A stretch of 64,000 bases of DNA, taken from positions 20,137,116 to 20,201,115 of the forward strand of contig NW_020621603.1 in NCBI RefSeq assembly GCF_003573695.1. Direction: 5' to 3'. Origin of the DNA: Papaver somniferum (taxonomy: Eukaryota > Streptophyta > Magnoliopsida > Ranunculales > Papaveraceae). Position 1 is the first letter of the stretch. Each line of letters opens with the position of its first letter. Under the pieces are notes generated by a model, which had not been told where the DNA came from, ran no database searches, and was given only the letters and a program-made list of their open reading frames with translations. Positions 46,559 through 60,300 of this stretch are shown here, in pieces. The translations under genes were made by a program, and so were the position numbers.

Positions 46559-47437
46559 ATGGACAGAGGTGTTATCTCTACTAATGTACCACCGATCTTC
46601 GATGGCTCAAACTACTTATGGTGGAAAATTTCTATGCGATCTTTTCTTCAAGCACATGATTTTCAATCATGGGTATATGTAGTTAATGGCTATGATGCTC
46701 CTGTTGTGGCAATAGGTAACTCTATTATTCCAAAGAATATTGGCGAATACGATGTTGCTGAGATACTTGCTGCAAAGCAAAACTCTGACGTTTTGAATGC
46801 CATCATACATGCCATTACCCCAAATCTTCAGCACCATGTGTCAAATTGCACTAAGTCTAAAGATGCGTGGGATATCTTAGAAACCATATTCGAAGGAAAT
46901 ACCAGTGAAAAGTAAGCCAGACTTCAAAACCTAAATTCCGATTGGGAAAACCTTCGTATGGCAGATGAAGATTCATTTGATGATTTTAATCATAAAGTGT
47001 CTGAAATTGTTAATGCATCTTTTGCATTGGGTAAGACTTTCCCTGAAAAAGACATTGTGATGAAAATTCTCAGATCGCTGCCATCTAGATATGATTCTAA
47101 GAATCATGCCATCGTTGAGGGAAATAACCTTGATACCCTCTCCAGAAATACCTTGGTTGGGAAGCTAAAGATCTTAGATCATGAAAACTCGTCCAAATCT
47201 AAGAATGTGGCGTTCAAAGCACTAAAATACACAAAATTACTTGATAAAAGTAAAAATGTGTATATCTCTGAAGATGATCACTCTGAGACGGATTCATCAG
47301 ATGAAGATCTTGACAAATCGGTCTCGATGATCAAAAGACAGTTTAGGGATCTTCTGTTGAAGATAAGTAAACGGTTCTCCAGAGATAAGACAATGGTATC
47401 AGTCAAACCTCATAATCGTATTCCTCCTAAAGACAGG
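46559..47437 (+). pseudogene. copia gag, N-terminal part, host element
   Basis: Starts MDRGVISTNVPPIFDGSNYLWWK (ATG at 46559, 52 bp after the primer site). The UBN2-type gag shows CTKSKDAWDILETIFEG, then TAA at 46913-46915, then in the same frame RLQNLNSDWENLRM, FNHKVSEIVNASFALGK, ILRSLPSRYD and a Ser/Asp-rich acidic stretch. It stops at the Tat insertion inside NRIPPKD. The C-terminal part resumes at 60370. Apart from the single nonsense codon and the insertion the frame is intact. Confidence 0.87.
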
Positions 47438-48183
47438 TGTTAATGGTGGATTTTTGTTCAAGGATAAAATTGTAAAAGCCAAACTTAATACGATGACATC
47501 CTGCAGAGGATAAAGCTATTTGATAAGTGATGAGTACCTCTTCGCTTTATTAATTCACCTAGAATGGAGCATGTAACAACAATCCCAAATATTTTGTGAA
47601 TTAAATACACAAAATTCATCCAGGATGGAGCATGTAACAACAATCCCAAATACCCTGTGAATTTTTAGCATTATTTATAATGCATGATTTGCCTAGTATT
47701 TCCTGTGTTTTTCCCGCAGAACTCTCATTATTGGTGTGGCATGACGACTGAGCGTTGCTCTTAACAGAGTAACACGAATCTCCAAGTGTCAATGGTGAGG
47801 CATGCACGAAATACCCGTACAAGCTACATCTCTCGGTGTGTTATATTAGCCTGATTCAGCATATTTAATTTCCTAAGGGAAATCTAGACTGTCCATATAA
47901 GTCTCAGAAACAATCACGGCCACGCAGGTTGACCGCATGATTTAACCAGCCTAGACAAACCCTAGCGGGAGTAGGATATCACCATGATGACCACTGGCGG
48001 ACCTATTTATGCCCTAGCTGGTCGAATATTACACTTTACTTCCTAGCATGCCAAAAATCCATCCCCAAAATAGGGTGGTCGCGCAAGACTGCTTAAGACA
48101 GTCTCAAAGTGATCGCGCAAGCTTTGGAAGAAGCTCGTACGAGCAAGACTGCTTAAGACAGTCTCAAAGTGATCGTGATCGTC

Positions 48184-49100
48184 CAACTTCACTAGCCTGA
48201 TTGGACGGCTTAGATCACACCATGAAAGATGGAGGAGGCGCTAGCACGCACATTAGCGGGCCCACTCTATCCCTGCCTGATCGGTTTGCTCACGGCGTGG
48301 TCATATAGCCACGATGGCATGCCCGAAACATGGCTGGTGTGATGCTTTTCAAGGGTCACGAAAATTCCACTAATGTCTTAAATTGATCACAACCATCCAA
48401 CTTCGCCAGCATGTTTGGATGACTTAGATTTCGCCCAAGATCATTAGAGAAGTGCACACACGTTCACCGTCGGCCCAACGTGGGTCGCACACAATCGGTC
48501 CCTCCAAAAGAGGAGCATAACTTGCAAAACTGTTTGGTGGAAATCGTGTGTACGTGATTGTTTTAAAACCCTAAATTAGGGTTTGCGACGGCGCATAACT
48601 GCTGCAGTTCGATCATGACCATCCATCTTCGTAATCTTGGATGGAGGGTGTAGATACAAACTTAAAAGGTCCCAAGCATGTCAACATGATCACTGTAGAC
48701 CCACCTTTGCATGGAGCTGGTCAGCCTAGGAAGACTAGGACCCAACGACCTCGAAACGTGCGCCCAAAAGTGGCATGCTGAGCGGCTTCCAAATCCTTTA
48801 CGGCAATGGGTTTCTGCCACAAATCGATCTCGACCACTCACCTTTGTCGGTCAAATTGAGTGGCCTAGATCGCACCCCCATGAAATAAAGAGGTATGGGC
48901 ATATACACTGGCAGGCCGTCTACACGCATGCCTGGTCGGCACCACCAAAACTTGCGCCCAATCTCGGATTCGGTCAAGTATAGGAGTGATGCTCGCGCAC
49001 CTCCTAAAACCCTAAAAATCTATCAACGGTCACAGATGAGAGTCTTAAACCACCTCGTCCGTCCAATTTTGCTAGCTTGGTCGCACAACCTAGGTTGAAA
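48184..49100 (+). repeat. Tandem modules of about 215-225 bp in Tat element 2 LTR
   Basis: Cores near 48184 (GTCCAACTTC ... GATTGGACGG), 48398 (ATCCAACTTC ... TTTGGATGAC), 48623, 48837 (CACTCACC ... AATTGAGTGG) and 49060, each an imperfect inverted repeat followed by a TTAGATC-like word. They correspond to those in Tat element 1. Confidence 0.7.
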
Positions 49101-49634
49101 GTTAGACGATCAGTAAGGCATCCCGATGATCGCCATCCGCCACTCTTCCACAGTAGTGATCGGCCAGGAGATAGCTTTCCCATGCAGCCTCCAAAAGATC
49201 ACTCGAAGATGGTTGGAAGTGGTGCTATTTTAAGACGCTTGGTCCGCGACTTATTCAGCCAGGCTTTAAAACGTTGATGCTTCATACATGCTGATTTTCT
49301 GCGATGCATCACACGCATCAAGCATACACGATATTTCATAAATATCAAATCCTTAGTTATTTTAGCATCACATGCTACTTCCTACAGTGGGTCCCACGAT
49401 CCACTCATTCGAGACATCAAACATCTCACAAACTGGGGGATACTTACTGGGGTATTGGTCTGGAGGTTTACAGCGTGCAGCATGCAACGCGTCATTACAA
49501 GAACGTGCCAGGAGGCATGGATGGTTAGCAATGATGGGAGAAGTGGTCAAAGACTGATCGTGTGACACTAACACGGCCCCACTATTCCATCACTCCACTT
49601 CCTACGAGAGACGAAGGTTGTGCTCAATGACTTG

Positions 49635-49642
49635 TATAAATA
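49635..49642 (+). promoter_or_regulatory. TATA box of Tat element 2, 5' LTR
   Basis: CTTGTATAAATAGG, conserved in all three LTRs of this family. Confidence 0.65.
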
Positions 49643-49987
49643 GGTTCTCCTCTATATTTCCAAGATAGATAGAAAACACCCAGAGTTGATTGCTTACATT
49701 ATTGCAAGCCAACTCGATATTCTGATACAAGTCATAAACATCCAACACCTTCGCAATCTCAACACTTTCTTCGCTTCCCTCCCTAAGATCAACCCCATCT
49801 CCTTCACTTTGTAACCGAAGCAAGTCTGGAACGTCCATTTCTTGGTTTAGGCCAGAATTGTATAGATTGATCTCTCGAATCAGAAAGCACTCCCGTGCAG
49901 TGTATTTGTTTAGGGTTTAGATTCGTTTCTCATCCACACACCCAAATTTACCAAAAACCGCAGAAACTGTTTTCACCCATAAACAAT

Positions 49988-50005
49988 TGGCGACCACAGT
50001 GGGAG
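49988..50005 (+). other. Primer-binding site of Tat element 2
   Basis: TGGCGACCACAGTGGGAG two bases past the LTR end. Confidence 0.7.
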
Positions 50006-50052
50006 ATTAATCTCTCGGTTGTGAAGTCAATTTATTCAATACCCAATCCCAT

Positions 50053-50571
50053 TTGGATGATTTCAAAATGGTTGGTCTTAGGACTTCCCCAACAACTTTA
50101 GATCCCGGTCGGAGTTCCTCCAACGAAGATGCTCCTCTTTCCAACAGTATGTCTGACGACGCGGCTGGAAGAATCCCAACATTGATCGAGTTGGCACGAA
50201 TGCAGGAGGTTCGCGCAAAGAACATGGACCTGATCAAAGAAGCAATAAACGGCATACTCGATCTCCTCATCAATATGACGTCAGATATGAGCGGTTTTCC
50301 TGTGACCGAGATTTCTACACTGGGGACTGATCCTTGCAGCGATCCTCCTCATATCAATAGCTTCACTATGAACCAGAGGCCGGTGGATCAGGAAGCGGCT
50401 TCTCTAGTGGAAAGTTTATGCGAACTTTTACATCTTTCAAATGACCAGCGGGCGGAGACATTTGCTGCAATCAACCAGATAGCCCTAAACGTGCATTTAA
50501 CTCCTTTGCACCCAGAAACCTCAAAAACATCAGAGATGTCTGTGAATAATGTTACATTTACAGAAGAATAA
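50053..50571 (+). pseudogene. gag remnant of Tat element 2
   Basis: 172 codons: Ser-rich head, a helical part (LIELARMQEVRAKNMDLIKEAI) and a second helical part, ending VTFTEE then TAA at 50569-50571. The same frame carries on into the protease (MMAEEGHNRALHV), so the stop is a point change in a once continuous gag-pol. Capsid and zinc knuckle are absent. Confidence 0.65.
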
Positions 50572-51231
50572 ATGATGGCAGAGGAAGGTCACAACCGAGC
50601 CCTACATGTTACTGCACGCTACAAGAACTCGGAGTTCAAGAGGGCTCTCATCGACACGGGAGTGTTTTCGAATGTGATTACTCTCAAGACTCTCAGGACG
50701 ACCAAGTTTCGCCCAGGCAAGATCGTACGGAGGCCTACCATGATGACAGACTTCGAAGGAAACCAAACCAACACGTACGGGTATGTTAATTTGAATTTAT
50801 CTGTAGGGACGGTTCAGTCAAAAGTGAAATTTGAAGTTATAGAGAAGTACCTGGACTACCATATGATACTGGGGAGACCGTGGCTCCATGACAACAGGAT
50901 TGTACCTTCGACGTATCACCAGTGCCTGAAGACTATGCTGAATAAAGAAGTCGTTCGTATTCCTGCATCGTTGTCTCCTTACACACCGATATGTGGAGTG
51001 GAATTATTTGAACCAAGAGAAGATCTTCGGGAAGAAGCAGACAAAGTTCATTGCATACCACTCCCCATGTGGGCGTCAATCCAAGAGGAGGACCGACTTG
51101 CATCATTGAGGGCTAAACCCCACGATCCATCTTTGCTGACAAGGCGTTCCCACGTTCACATTAATAGGGAGCGAACCTTTGTGGCAAGTCGTGATCAGAA
51201 AGGGAAAATCGTCTACCGACGCCGATGTTAG
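50572..51231 (+). pseudogene. Aspartic protease of Tat element 2
   Basis: ALHVTARYKNSEFKRALIDTG starts near 50599. The active-site triad DTG is intact (50653-50661) and MILGRPWLHD marks the flap/second region near 50866. The C-terminal half links to RT. The frame ends with TAG at 51229-51231; RT follows in the same reading frame class after a short gap, so it was probably once one polyprotein. Confidence 0.82.
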
Positions 51232-51270
51232 CAATTAGTAGGGGAGACTGTTACCCAGTCTCTCCGTCCA

Positions 51271-52566
51271 ATGGAATGCTACAACAACGACGAGCCACAA
51301 GAAGAGGTGTTGGATGCTTCACGACAACTGCAGGACGAAACCAGCTCCACGACCGATGATCTCGAAATCGTTAATATCGGGAATGAAGAATCTCCCTGGC
51401 CTATCTCCATCATCTCAACCTTGTCCACGGATGAACACACGAAGCTCGTGCAACTTCTCAAAGAATACCATGACATATTCGCTTGGACGTATGAAGAAAT
51501 GCCCGGTCTAAACGAAAAATTGGTCACCCATCATCTACATGTCATACCTGGATCCAAGCCGATCAAGCAATCTCCGAGACAATTCACGCACGAGGTAGAA
51601 GAGCAAATCAAGACTGAGATTCAAAAGTTTCTAGCTGCTGGCTTCATTAAGCCTATCCATTATCCGACCTGGTTGTCTAATGTAGTTCCGGTGAAAAATA
51701 AAAACGGACAAATCAGGTGTTGCGTAGATTTAAGAGACTTGAACAGATGCTTCCCAAAAGACGATTTTCCTCTACCTAACATTGACATGTTAGTAGATGC
51801 CACCAGTGGACACGGCATGTTCTCCTTCATTGATGGATATAGCGGGTACAATCAGATAAGGATGTACGAGCATGACGCAAGTAAGACAGCTTTTCGAACT
51901 CCTCTTGGAAATTTTTGTTATACTGTAATGCCATTTGGTTTCAAGAATGCCGGTGCAACGTATCAATGCGCTATGACGGCAATCTTCCACGACATGATAC
52001 ATAAGCAAGTCGAAGACTATGTAGATGATATAGTTGTCAAATCGAAAGCTCGGGCGGATCACACAGGAGTCCTACGACAAGTGTTCGAAAGGTGCCGTGA
52101 ATATAAATTGAAGATAAATCCTTTGAAATGCTCTTTCGGTGTTTGCAAGTTTCTGGGGTTCCAGTTAACTGCTGAGGAGGTCAAGGTGGACCCATCCAAG
52201 ACTCAAGCTATCCTCACGATGCCGCTTCCGCGAACTGTGAAGGAGCTCCAAAGCTTCATGGGCAAGGTGAACTACATTCGACGTTTTATACCTGGTTTGT
52301 CCCAGCTTGTTGCTTCATTCACTCCCTTGCTGAAGAAAGGAGCAAGCTTCGCATGGACCACGCTACAACAGGAAGCGTTTCGGAAGATTCAGCGAATATT
52401 GTCATCTCCAGATCATCATAAAGGGTTCGCCTATTATGTCAGCCCGGACGAAGAGCGAGCCCGGGACATCTTCAGATCTACTAGAGCCGACACCTCAAGG
52501 GAGCAGCCTCGAGAAGATAGCGATGTTTGCATCATCATGTCGAGAAAGAATCCGCAGCTTGGGTGA
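51271..52566 (+). pseudogene. Reverse transcriptase of Tat element 2, truncated after the thumb
   Basis: 431 codons. Motifs: HHLHVIPGSKPIKQ, CCVDLRDLNRCFPKDDFPLP, FIDGYSGYNQIRM, VMPFGFKNAGATYQ, and the active site YVDDIVVKS at 52018-52044, then FLGFQLTAEEVKVDPSKTQAI and GKVNYIRRFIPGLSQL. RT similarity ends near 52430; the last 45 codons are unrelated 3' text joined by a deletion. RNase H and integrase are gone. The RT domain itself is open and keeps both catalytic Asp residues of motif C. The best-preserved enzyme frame in the window, but without a connected polyprotein. Confidence 0.88.
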
Positions 52567-53706
52567 ATCACTCTGTCAGACTTAAGAGGAATTCTTCAGC
52601 GAAACAGCGAACATCCAAATGATTATGTCAAGAGGTCCCGAATTCAGGCACTGAAGGGTCACAATCCAAGTGTGATTGAACAACAAGTGGTGTAATTGAG
52701 CATCAATAGATGGTACCTGTCAATCGTGATTTGTCGAAGAGCTTGTGCGTTCAGACACCCTCTGAACTCCGTGAAGCTGCTAAACGCTCAGGTTGCAACA
52801 ACACCTTCCCTGCTAGAAAGAACAAGCCTGCCCGTAATAAAAAGCCTCATGATATTCGTGGAAACATACATCTCACCAACAAGCAATGCAAGCTTCAGCC
52901 TTCTGTAAGCAGTTTCACTGAAGCATCAAGAGGAAAACCATCGAGATACAACATCCTGCACGTCCAAAATCACCAACTCCAAACTCCAGTACCATATGCA
53001 CGACTTCCACAACGGTGAAACAACGTCCAAGATATTCCATATCTGGATCGACGGTAACTACGTCAATGAGAGACGCTTTCAGAATTTGTCTCTCGTAGAA
53101 GAAGTAGTTGCGTTACCAAAGGAGTATGACTGGGGACTGCTTAGCACCGCCCATCTCAAAAATGATGAATTTAGAGAGATGCAAGCACGCTATCATTATG
53201 ATTCCAAGATGTCCAAAGACGAGGATATACTCAAGAGAGCAGACGTAAAGACGGCCTCATGAACCTAGCGTGACAACATCTATCAAGTCGAAAGCTCTGG
53301 ATACTCGTGGGCAGGGGACTGTCTCCCTCTTCTCTATTCCATGAAGAAACATCAAGAAAGCCATCGGTTCCAGCTTATCCCTCTAATAACGAGACGATCT
53401 CTACCATTGTATGAAGAGTGACAAGTTCGTACAAGTTGCCACCACGCTTCTCCCTGCCAGTCTCTTCTGATCACAGTTGCTTCCAAGAACCGTTGTTGCT
53501 CATCGATTTATACCATCCAGAGATTCACCATATCAACGACCACTACGTACAAAGGCCCATCAGGCATACAAGATAGAGCCACGTAGACCACGCTTGGGGA
53601 CTGAGGCTCAGCATGAAATTCCTTCGCCGTCAGTTAAGAATTTCTTTAACACAAGAGAGATGGTCAATCAAGAAGCATGTAATTTGCAAGGGGAAACCAA
53701 ACTGGA

Positions 53707-54005
53707 GAAGAGGCATCTTTAACGCTCCCTCCAGCAGAAGCCACTTCAACACTCCCTCCCGCAGAAGTCGCTTCAATGCTCTCTCTCCAGAAGGAGGCGT
53801 TTCAGTTCTCTCTCCAGAAGAAGAAGTCGCTTCAAGACTTCAACGCTCTCCAGAGGAATCTTCTTCAACGCTCTTCAGGACCCGCTTCAGCGCTCTCTCC
53901 AGGAGACACCTTAACGTTCGCTTCAAAAGCTGCTTCAACACGCTTGCCGGATTCTACATCAACGTTCTATTTGGGAGCTGCTTCAACATATTTTTCAGAA
54001 ATTGC
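53707..54005 (+). repeat. Degenerate tandem of CTTCAACGCTCTCTCCAGAAG
   Basis: About ten diverged units of 24-36 bp with CTTCAAC(A/G)CTC and CTCCAGAAG words. The open frames across it are repeat-driven. Confidence 0.7.
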
Positions 54006-54296
54006 TTAAGCATCCTTGTAAGGATATTCCTCGTGATAGGGCTCGTCCACATCAGAGTCGAGGATTATGGCATCGTCATGGATAGTCTGAGATCGCAACC
54101 AACCGCATGCCTAATCTACATGGGGCCAACCGACATCATGCTAGGGGAACGCTCACCTGGATGCCTCTTGAACGTGACATGTTCCAAAGACAGGCCGACC
54201 TATCTCTCCTGGTAACATCTAACTTTGCCTCATAAGTTTTATATTTATTTGTCAACATCTAATGCCTACCCCACAATAATGCAACCATTATGTGCT

Positions 54297-54311
54297 AGGC
54301 AGGGGACTTAA
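54297..54311 (+). other. Polypurine tract of Tat element 2
   Basis: AGGCAGGGGACTTAA ends one base before the 3' LTR start TGTTGATGG. Confidence 0.65.
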
Positions 54312-57300
54312 TGTTGATGGTGGATTTTTGTTCAAGCCTAAAATTTTAAAAGCCAAACTTAATACGCTGACTGATAGGTGTTGTAAAACACCTAATTTCA
54401 TATCTAGTATTTATGCTTTCTTTGCTATTATCCTTGTGAATTGCATCTCTTATGTTTAGTTTTGAGTTATTAGGGGCAATGGAGTCCTTTGGAGCAAAAG
54501 AAGGAGGAAAGCACTCTTTTGGAGCATAAAGGGCATAATCGTCAATTCACAGGCGAGTGTAGCTGGAGCTAGCTGAGATTATGGGGCGAAGAAGGTTAAG
54601 AATGAACTTCCAGTGTTGTGCAACTGACAGTTGAGCAAGAAAACAGAATAGGCTGTTCGTTCTCTAGAACCGACAAGCTATGTAAGAAGTGATTATCCCT
54701 TACCCAGAAGTGTAGGGTGCCAATATTAGTTTCACTCATTACTCAACCCTAAAATTCAGACAAACAATAATTTGTCTCTTTATTTTCATTGAGGGGCAGC
54801 TGTTCTAATATTCAGAGACGAGAGAAGAAGAAATGATGATAGCGGATGCTGCTGTGGAGGAAATCCGCGAAGAAGAGAGGATTCATGAACCATAGAAGAG
54901 ATTTAGTGGGTTTTGACTGATTGTGTGAACTCAGAAGCAAGAGATGATGTTGCGGGTGATTTGAGAATAAAGAAGGATTCAAAGTTAGGGTTTGAGTTAA
55001 ACCCAGAAATCAGTCGACTGCAAGAAATAGAGGATGAAGGCAAGTTGAAATTGAGAATGGGTTTGGTGATTAAATGGAAGAAATGGGTGATTGAGATGAA
55101 ATTTGGAGGCTCTGGTAATGAACTAGGGTTAGATGGTGGCAATGAGTTGATTTTCATGGGTTTTGTGGCTGTACAGTTGGGAAAATGGAATTGTTGCTGC
55201 AATTGAAGATGGGAGGAAGTTCAGGGGAGTGGTGATATGAAACAGGAAATGGTGATAGAGTTTGAGATGGGTTTCAGACAAGAAAGGGGATCTGGTGCTA
55301 GAATTTAGGGTTCTTCTGTAGTTCAATTGAATTGAAGAAATTGGTAACTGAAGTTGCAGTCGGTAAGAATCTGAGAGAAGGGTATGAGTTTGCTGGTGAA
55401 GTTGATGAAGAATTAGGGTGAGTCTTGAAGATTAAGATGTTACAGGGAAGATGCAGAGAAGGTTCAGTTGGTGTTCTGTGTTGGTGGATTCGATAACAGG
55501 GAGAAGAAGGTTGGTTACTTTGGATATTGTAGCTACAGATGGAGCAGATGGGTATATATGCTCATTGTGGTGATGCCTGAAACAGATGAGATGAACTGTG
55601 GTGGTGGTGTTGTTGTTGTTTACTGCAAGCAGCTGTTGCAGGGAGCTTGATCTGAACTGTTGGGATTGTGCTGGTGCTGCTGTGTTATGAAGCAGCTGAA
55701 GGCTGAGCTGCTAATGATAGTGGTTCTGAGATTGTTGCAGGTGATGCTGCAGAAGATGGAAGACTCAGATTTAGAGCTTAAACTGAGTTATGGAGATTGG
55801 CAATGGAGCTGCAATTGGTTTGTTGTGGTTATGCTGTTGCAGTTACATGGTTGAATGCAGTATGCTTTAACTGTGCAGGGAAGACATGGAGATGGTTGCA
55901 GTAGTTTATTAATGAAGGAGATGTTGGAAGTTTTGTGCTGCTATTATACAGGGAACTGGTGGGGGTGTTGGTAGCTAACTGAATGGCAGTACTGGTTCAC
56001 CGTTTTGGTGCAGCTGCAGTTGGTTAAAATGGTTAGTGTTGGCGACGCTGCTTCAGGGTACAATAAAGGGTAGCTGTTAGTGTAAATGGTTGGTGGTATT
56101 TGATAATGGCTTATGGATCCAGAATGGGTTTCAGGTTATGGTGTTGCTGTCAGATTGCAGAGTTGAATTGAAGTGCTGCTAAACTGGAGCCAAGAATGCT
56201 AAGAGACACAATGGCAGGGAAGAGTGATTATGACCTGCAGGTGCATGAAATGAGTGTTTTAGATGTATGTGTAGGAAATTGCAGGTGGTATGATTGATGG
56301 CTGCAAGCTGCAATGGAATGGAGTTGATGCAGATGAACAAGAAGGAGCAGTGACTGAAATTGATATTGCAGGTGCAGGTAGTGAGATGCAGCTCAAACTA
56401 AGGCGGTTCTAGGGAAGCTGTTTGAGGTGTTGGAATGATCTTGATATTGCAGTTGAGCTGCAGTTCAAGTGGAAGTTATGGTTTAGGGAGATATGATGTG
56501 GTTGTGACAGAATGAGGAGGATTGCAAGTGGAGGATGATGCACAACCATCATGGCTGGAGAGCACTGCTGAAGCACAAAGATGGTGCAACACAAGGTTCT
56601 GGCATGTGCAATTTCCTTGGCCAATACCAGATCAGCCCACTCAAATGAGTTAGCTGATCTGAATCCCTGACTCACCTGATGACATCAGCTAGTTTGAATC
56701 GGTCTTGACTTAGTTGATTTCCCGAGTTGACTCGTTGACCCGGTTTGACTTTGCCGGTCACCTGAGCACTTTTCCGGCAACTTCTCCAACCAATTTCCGG
56801 CACATGTATCCGTTTTCCGGCGATCTCTTTTGGGACATATTTTCACTTGGGTAATCCTCACATATGGGCTTGGTGGATATCTTGTGTTTGGACTTTAGAG
56901 ATTGGACTTAATTTTAGAAGTTGGAGAAAAGCTACAAAAAGGGAAGACTTTTACTTCTTTGGGGATTACGTATAATTTTCTACTTGGAGTTTTGGAGAGC
57001 GGCGATTCTATTAGGGTTTGCTTTCGTTTATTTTTCATCTTCTTCAATTCATTATTGATTATGATTATGATGAACTCAAAAGTTATGAGTAGCTAAATAC
57101 TATTATTGGTTATAGGATAAAGTGGATTTCACAAATGATATTTGATTCAATGAATTAGTTTTGTCTCAACTTTATTGTTTATGATTCATGGTTTATATTG
57201 TTATATGATTTGAGTGCTAGTTTGGTTGAGTCCAGAATCAATTAGATTAGTCTTCATCTCTATTGCTAGATTAGGGTTATTATACGAAAAAGTGATAATT

Positions 57301-60300
57301 CCTTTTTGCAAGTAGCATAGTGCCATTATTACTTGTAGTGATACATCTCTTTAATTGCATATGAATCATAACCTTTGTTAAAACGAATTAGTGCTTTTAC
57401 ACGTTTGTTTGCATTGATTAATCGTATTTCATAGAACTTATTGCTCTTAGGGAGTTAAACTTAATTGTGCTTTTACACTTTAGGTTGCTTTCTAGGTAGA
57501 TTTCACAATAACATCTTTAAATATTGTTTGTGATAAAATCTAGAAATAAACGGGATACTCTTGCGATCAAGATATCCTACGACTTTTAATAAATGAGAGA
57601 TTAAAATATCAATTATAGTCATTAATGAAAATACATGTTTGTGAATGATACTATCCCGTGATCAATATCTTCTCCTTATTGATTACTCCAATTATTTTAT
57701 TGCTTTCAATTACTTTTATTGCTTAGATAAAAACAAAAATCTCCCCTTGGTTACTTAAGAATCTGAAAATTTTATAACAACAAAAGCCTCTATGTGGGAA
57801 CGATCCTTTCTTACCCTTGCTATATTAGATATTTTAAGTTGTGAGAAAGTAATATTATTTTTGACGCATACGACAGCGATCACTGACATCCTGCAGAGGA
57901 TAAAGCTATTTGATAAGTGATGAGTACCTATTTGCTTTATTAATTCACCTAGAATGGAGCATGTAACAACAATCCCAAATATTCTGTGAATTAAATACAC
58001 AAAATTCATCCAGGATGGAGCATGTAACAACAATCCCAAATACCCTGTGAATTTTTAGCATTATTTATAATGCATGATTTGCCTAGTATTTCCTGTGTTG
58101 TTCCCGCAGAACTCTCATTATTGGTGTGGCATGACGACTGAGCGTTGCTCTTAACAGAGTAACACGAATCTCCAAGTGTCAATGGTGAGGCATGCACGAA
58201 ATACCCGTACAGGCTAAATCTCTCGGTATGTTTTATTAGCCCGATTGAGCATATTTAATTTCATAAGGGAAATCTAGACTGTCCATATCAGTCTCAGAAA
58301 CAATCACGGCCACGCAGGTTGACCGCATGATTTAACCAGCCTAGACGAACCCTAGCGGGAGCAGGCTATCACCATGATGACCACTGGAGGGCCTATTTAT
58401 GTCCTAGCCGGTCGAATATTACACTTTACTTCCCAGCATGCCAAAACGCCAGCCCCAAAATAGGGTGGCCGCGCTGCTTTAAAAGAAGCTCGAACGAGCA
58501 AGACTGCTTAAGACAGTCTCAAAGTGATCGTGATCGTCCAACTTCACTAGCCTGATTGGACGACTTAGATCGCACCATGAAAGATGGAGGAGGCGCTAGC
58601 ACGCACATTAGCGGGCCCACTATATCCCTTCCTGATCGGTTTGCTCACGGCGTGGTCATATAGCCACGATCGAATGCCGAAACATGGCTGGTGTGATGCT
58701 TTGCAAGGGTCACGAAAATTCCACTAATGTCTTAAATTGATCACAACCATCCAACTTCGACAGCATGTTTGGATGGCTTAGATTGTACCTAAGATCATTA
58801 GAGAAGTGCACACACGTTCACCGTCATCCCAACGTGAGCCCCACACAATTGGTCCCTCCAAAAGAGGAGCATAACCTGCCAAACCGTTTGGTGGAAATCG
58901 TGTGTACGTGATTGTTTTAAAACCCTAAATTAGGGTTTGCGGCGGCGCATAACTGCTGCAGTTCGATCATGGCCATCCATTTTCGCAAGCTTGGATGGAG
59001 GGTGTAGATATAGACTTAAAAGGTCCCAAGCATGTCAACATGATCACTGTGGGCCCACCTTTGCGTGGAGCTGGTCGGCCTAGGCAGACTAGGATCCAAC
59101 GACCTCGAAACGTGCGCCCAAAAGTGGCATGCTGAGCGGCTTCCAAATCCTTTACGGCAATGGATTTCTGCCACAAATCGATCTCGACCACTCACCTTTG
59201 TCGGTCAAATTGAGTGGCCTAGATCGCACCCCCATGAAATAAAGAGGTAGGGGCATATACACTGGTAGGCCGTCTACACGCATGCCTGGTCGGCACCACC
59301 AAAACTTGCGCCCAAGCTCAAATTCGGTCAAGTATAGGAGTGATGCTCGCGCACCTCCTAAAACCCTAAAAATCCATCAACGGTCGCAGATGAGAGTCTT
59401 AAACCACCTCGTCCGTCCAACTTTGCTAGCTTGGTCGGATAGCCTAGGTTGAAAGTTAGACGACCAATATGGCATCCCGATGATCGTCATTCGCCACTCT
59501 TCCACAGGAGTGATCGTCCAGGAGATAGCTTGCCCATGCAGCCTCCAAACGATCACTCGAAGATGGTTGGACGTGGTGCTATTTTAAGACGCTTGGTCCG
59601 CGACTTATTCAGTCAGGCTTTAAAACATCGATGCTTCATACATGCTGATTTTATGCAATGCATTACACGCATCAAGCATACACGATATTTCATAAATATA
59701 AAATCCTTATTTATTTTAGCATCACATGCTAATTCCTACAGTGGGTCCCACGATCCACTCATTCGAGAAATCAAACATGTCACCAACTGGGAATACTTAC
59801 TGGGGTATTGGTCTGGCGGTTTATAGCGTGCAGCGTGCAACGCGTCATTACAAGAACGTGTCAGGAGGCATGGAGGGTTAGCGATGATAGGAGAAGCGGG
59901 CAAAGACTGATCGTGTGACACTAACACGACCCCACTATTCCATCACTCCACTTCCTCCACTTCCTATGAGAGACAAAGGTTGTGCTCAATGACTTGTATA
60001 AATAGGTTCTCCTCCCTATTTCCAAGATAGATAGAAAATCAAGTGTTGATATCCAGAAAACACCCAGAGCTGATTGCTTACATTATTGCAAGCCAGCTCG
60101 ATATTCTGATACAAGTCATAAACAACCAACACCATCACAATCTCAACACCTTCTTCGCTTCCCTCCCTAAGATCAACCCCATCTCCTTCACTTTGTAACC
60201 GAAGCAAGTCTGGAACGTCCATTTCTTGGTTTAGGCCAAAATTGTATAGATTGATCTCTCGAATCAGAAAGCACTCCCGTGCAGTGCATTTTTTTAGGGT

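Larger units (their letters stand above)
47438..49985 (+). repeat. 5' LTR of Tat element 2
   Basis: 2548 bp. Includes a 61-bp tandem duplication (47553-47670, GGAGCATGTAACAACAATCC twice) also present in the 3' LTR at 57943, a 60-bp duplication at 48084-48175 that the 3' LTR lacks, and the roughly 215-bp hairpin modules. Confidence 0.88.
52567..54311 (+). other. 3' region of Tat element 2
   Basis: No pol domain. Contains frames of 60-200 codons without recognisable similarity, a degenerate repeat (53707-54005) and a polypurine-like end AGGCAGGGGACTTAA (54297-54311) at the 3' LTR. Confidence 0.6.

Noticed and set aside
53613..54215. A 200-codon plus-strand frame
   Set aside because: It runs through a degenerate tandem repeat in the Tat 2 3' region; repeat-driven.
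54903..55326. Overlapping frames of 65-99 codons on both strands
   Set aside because: They lie within a solo LTR with clear ends and overlap each other on opposite strands; no recognisable protein.
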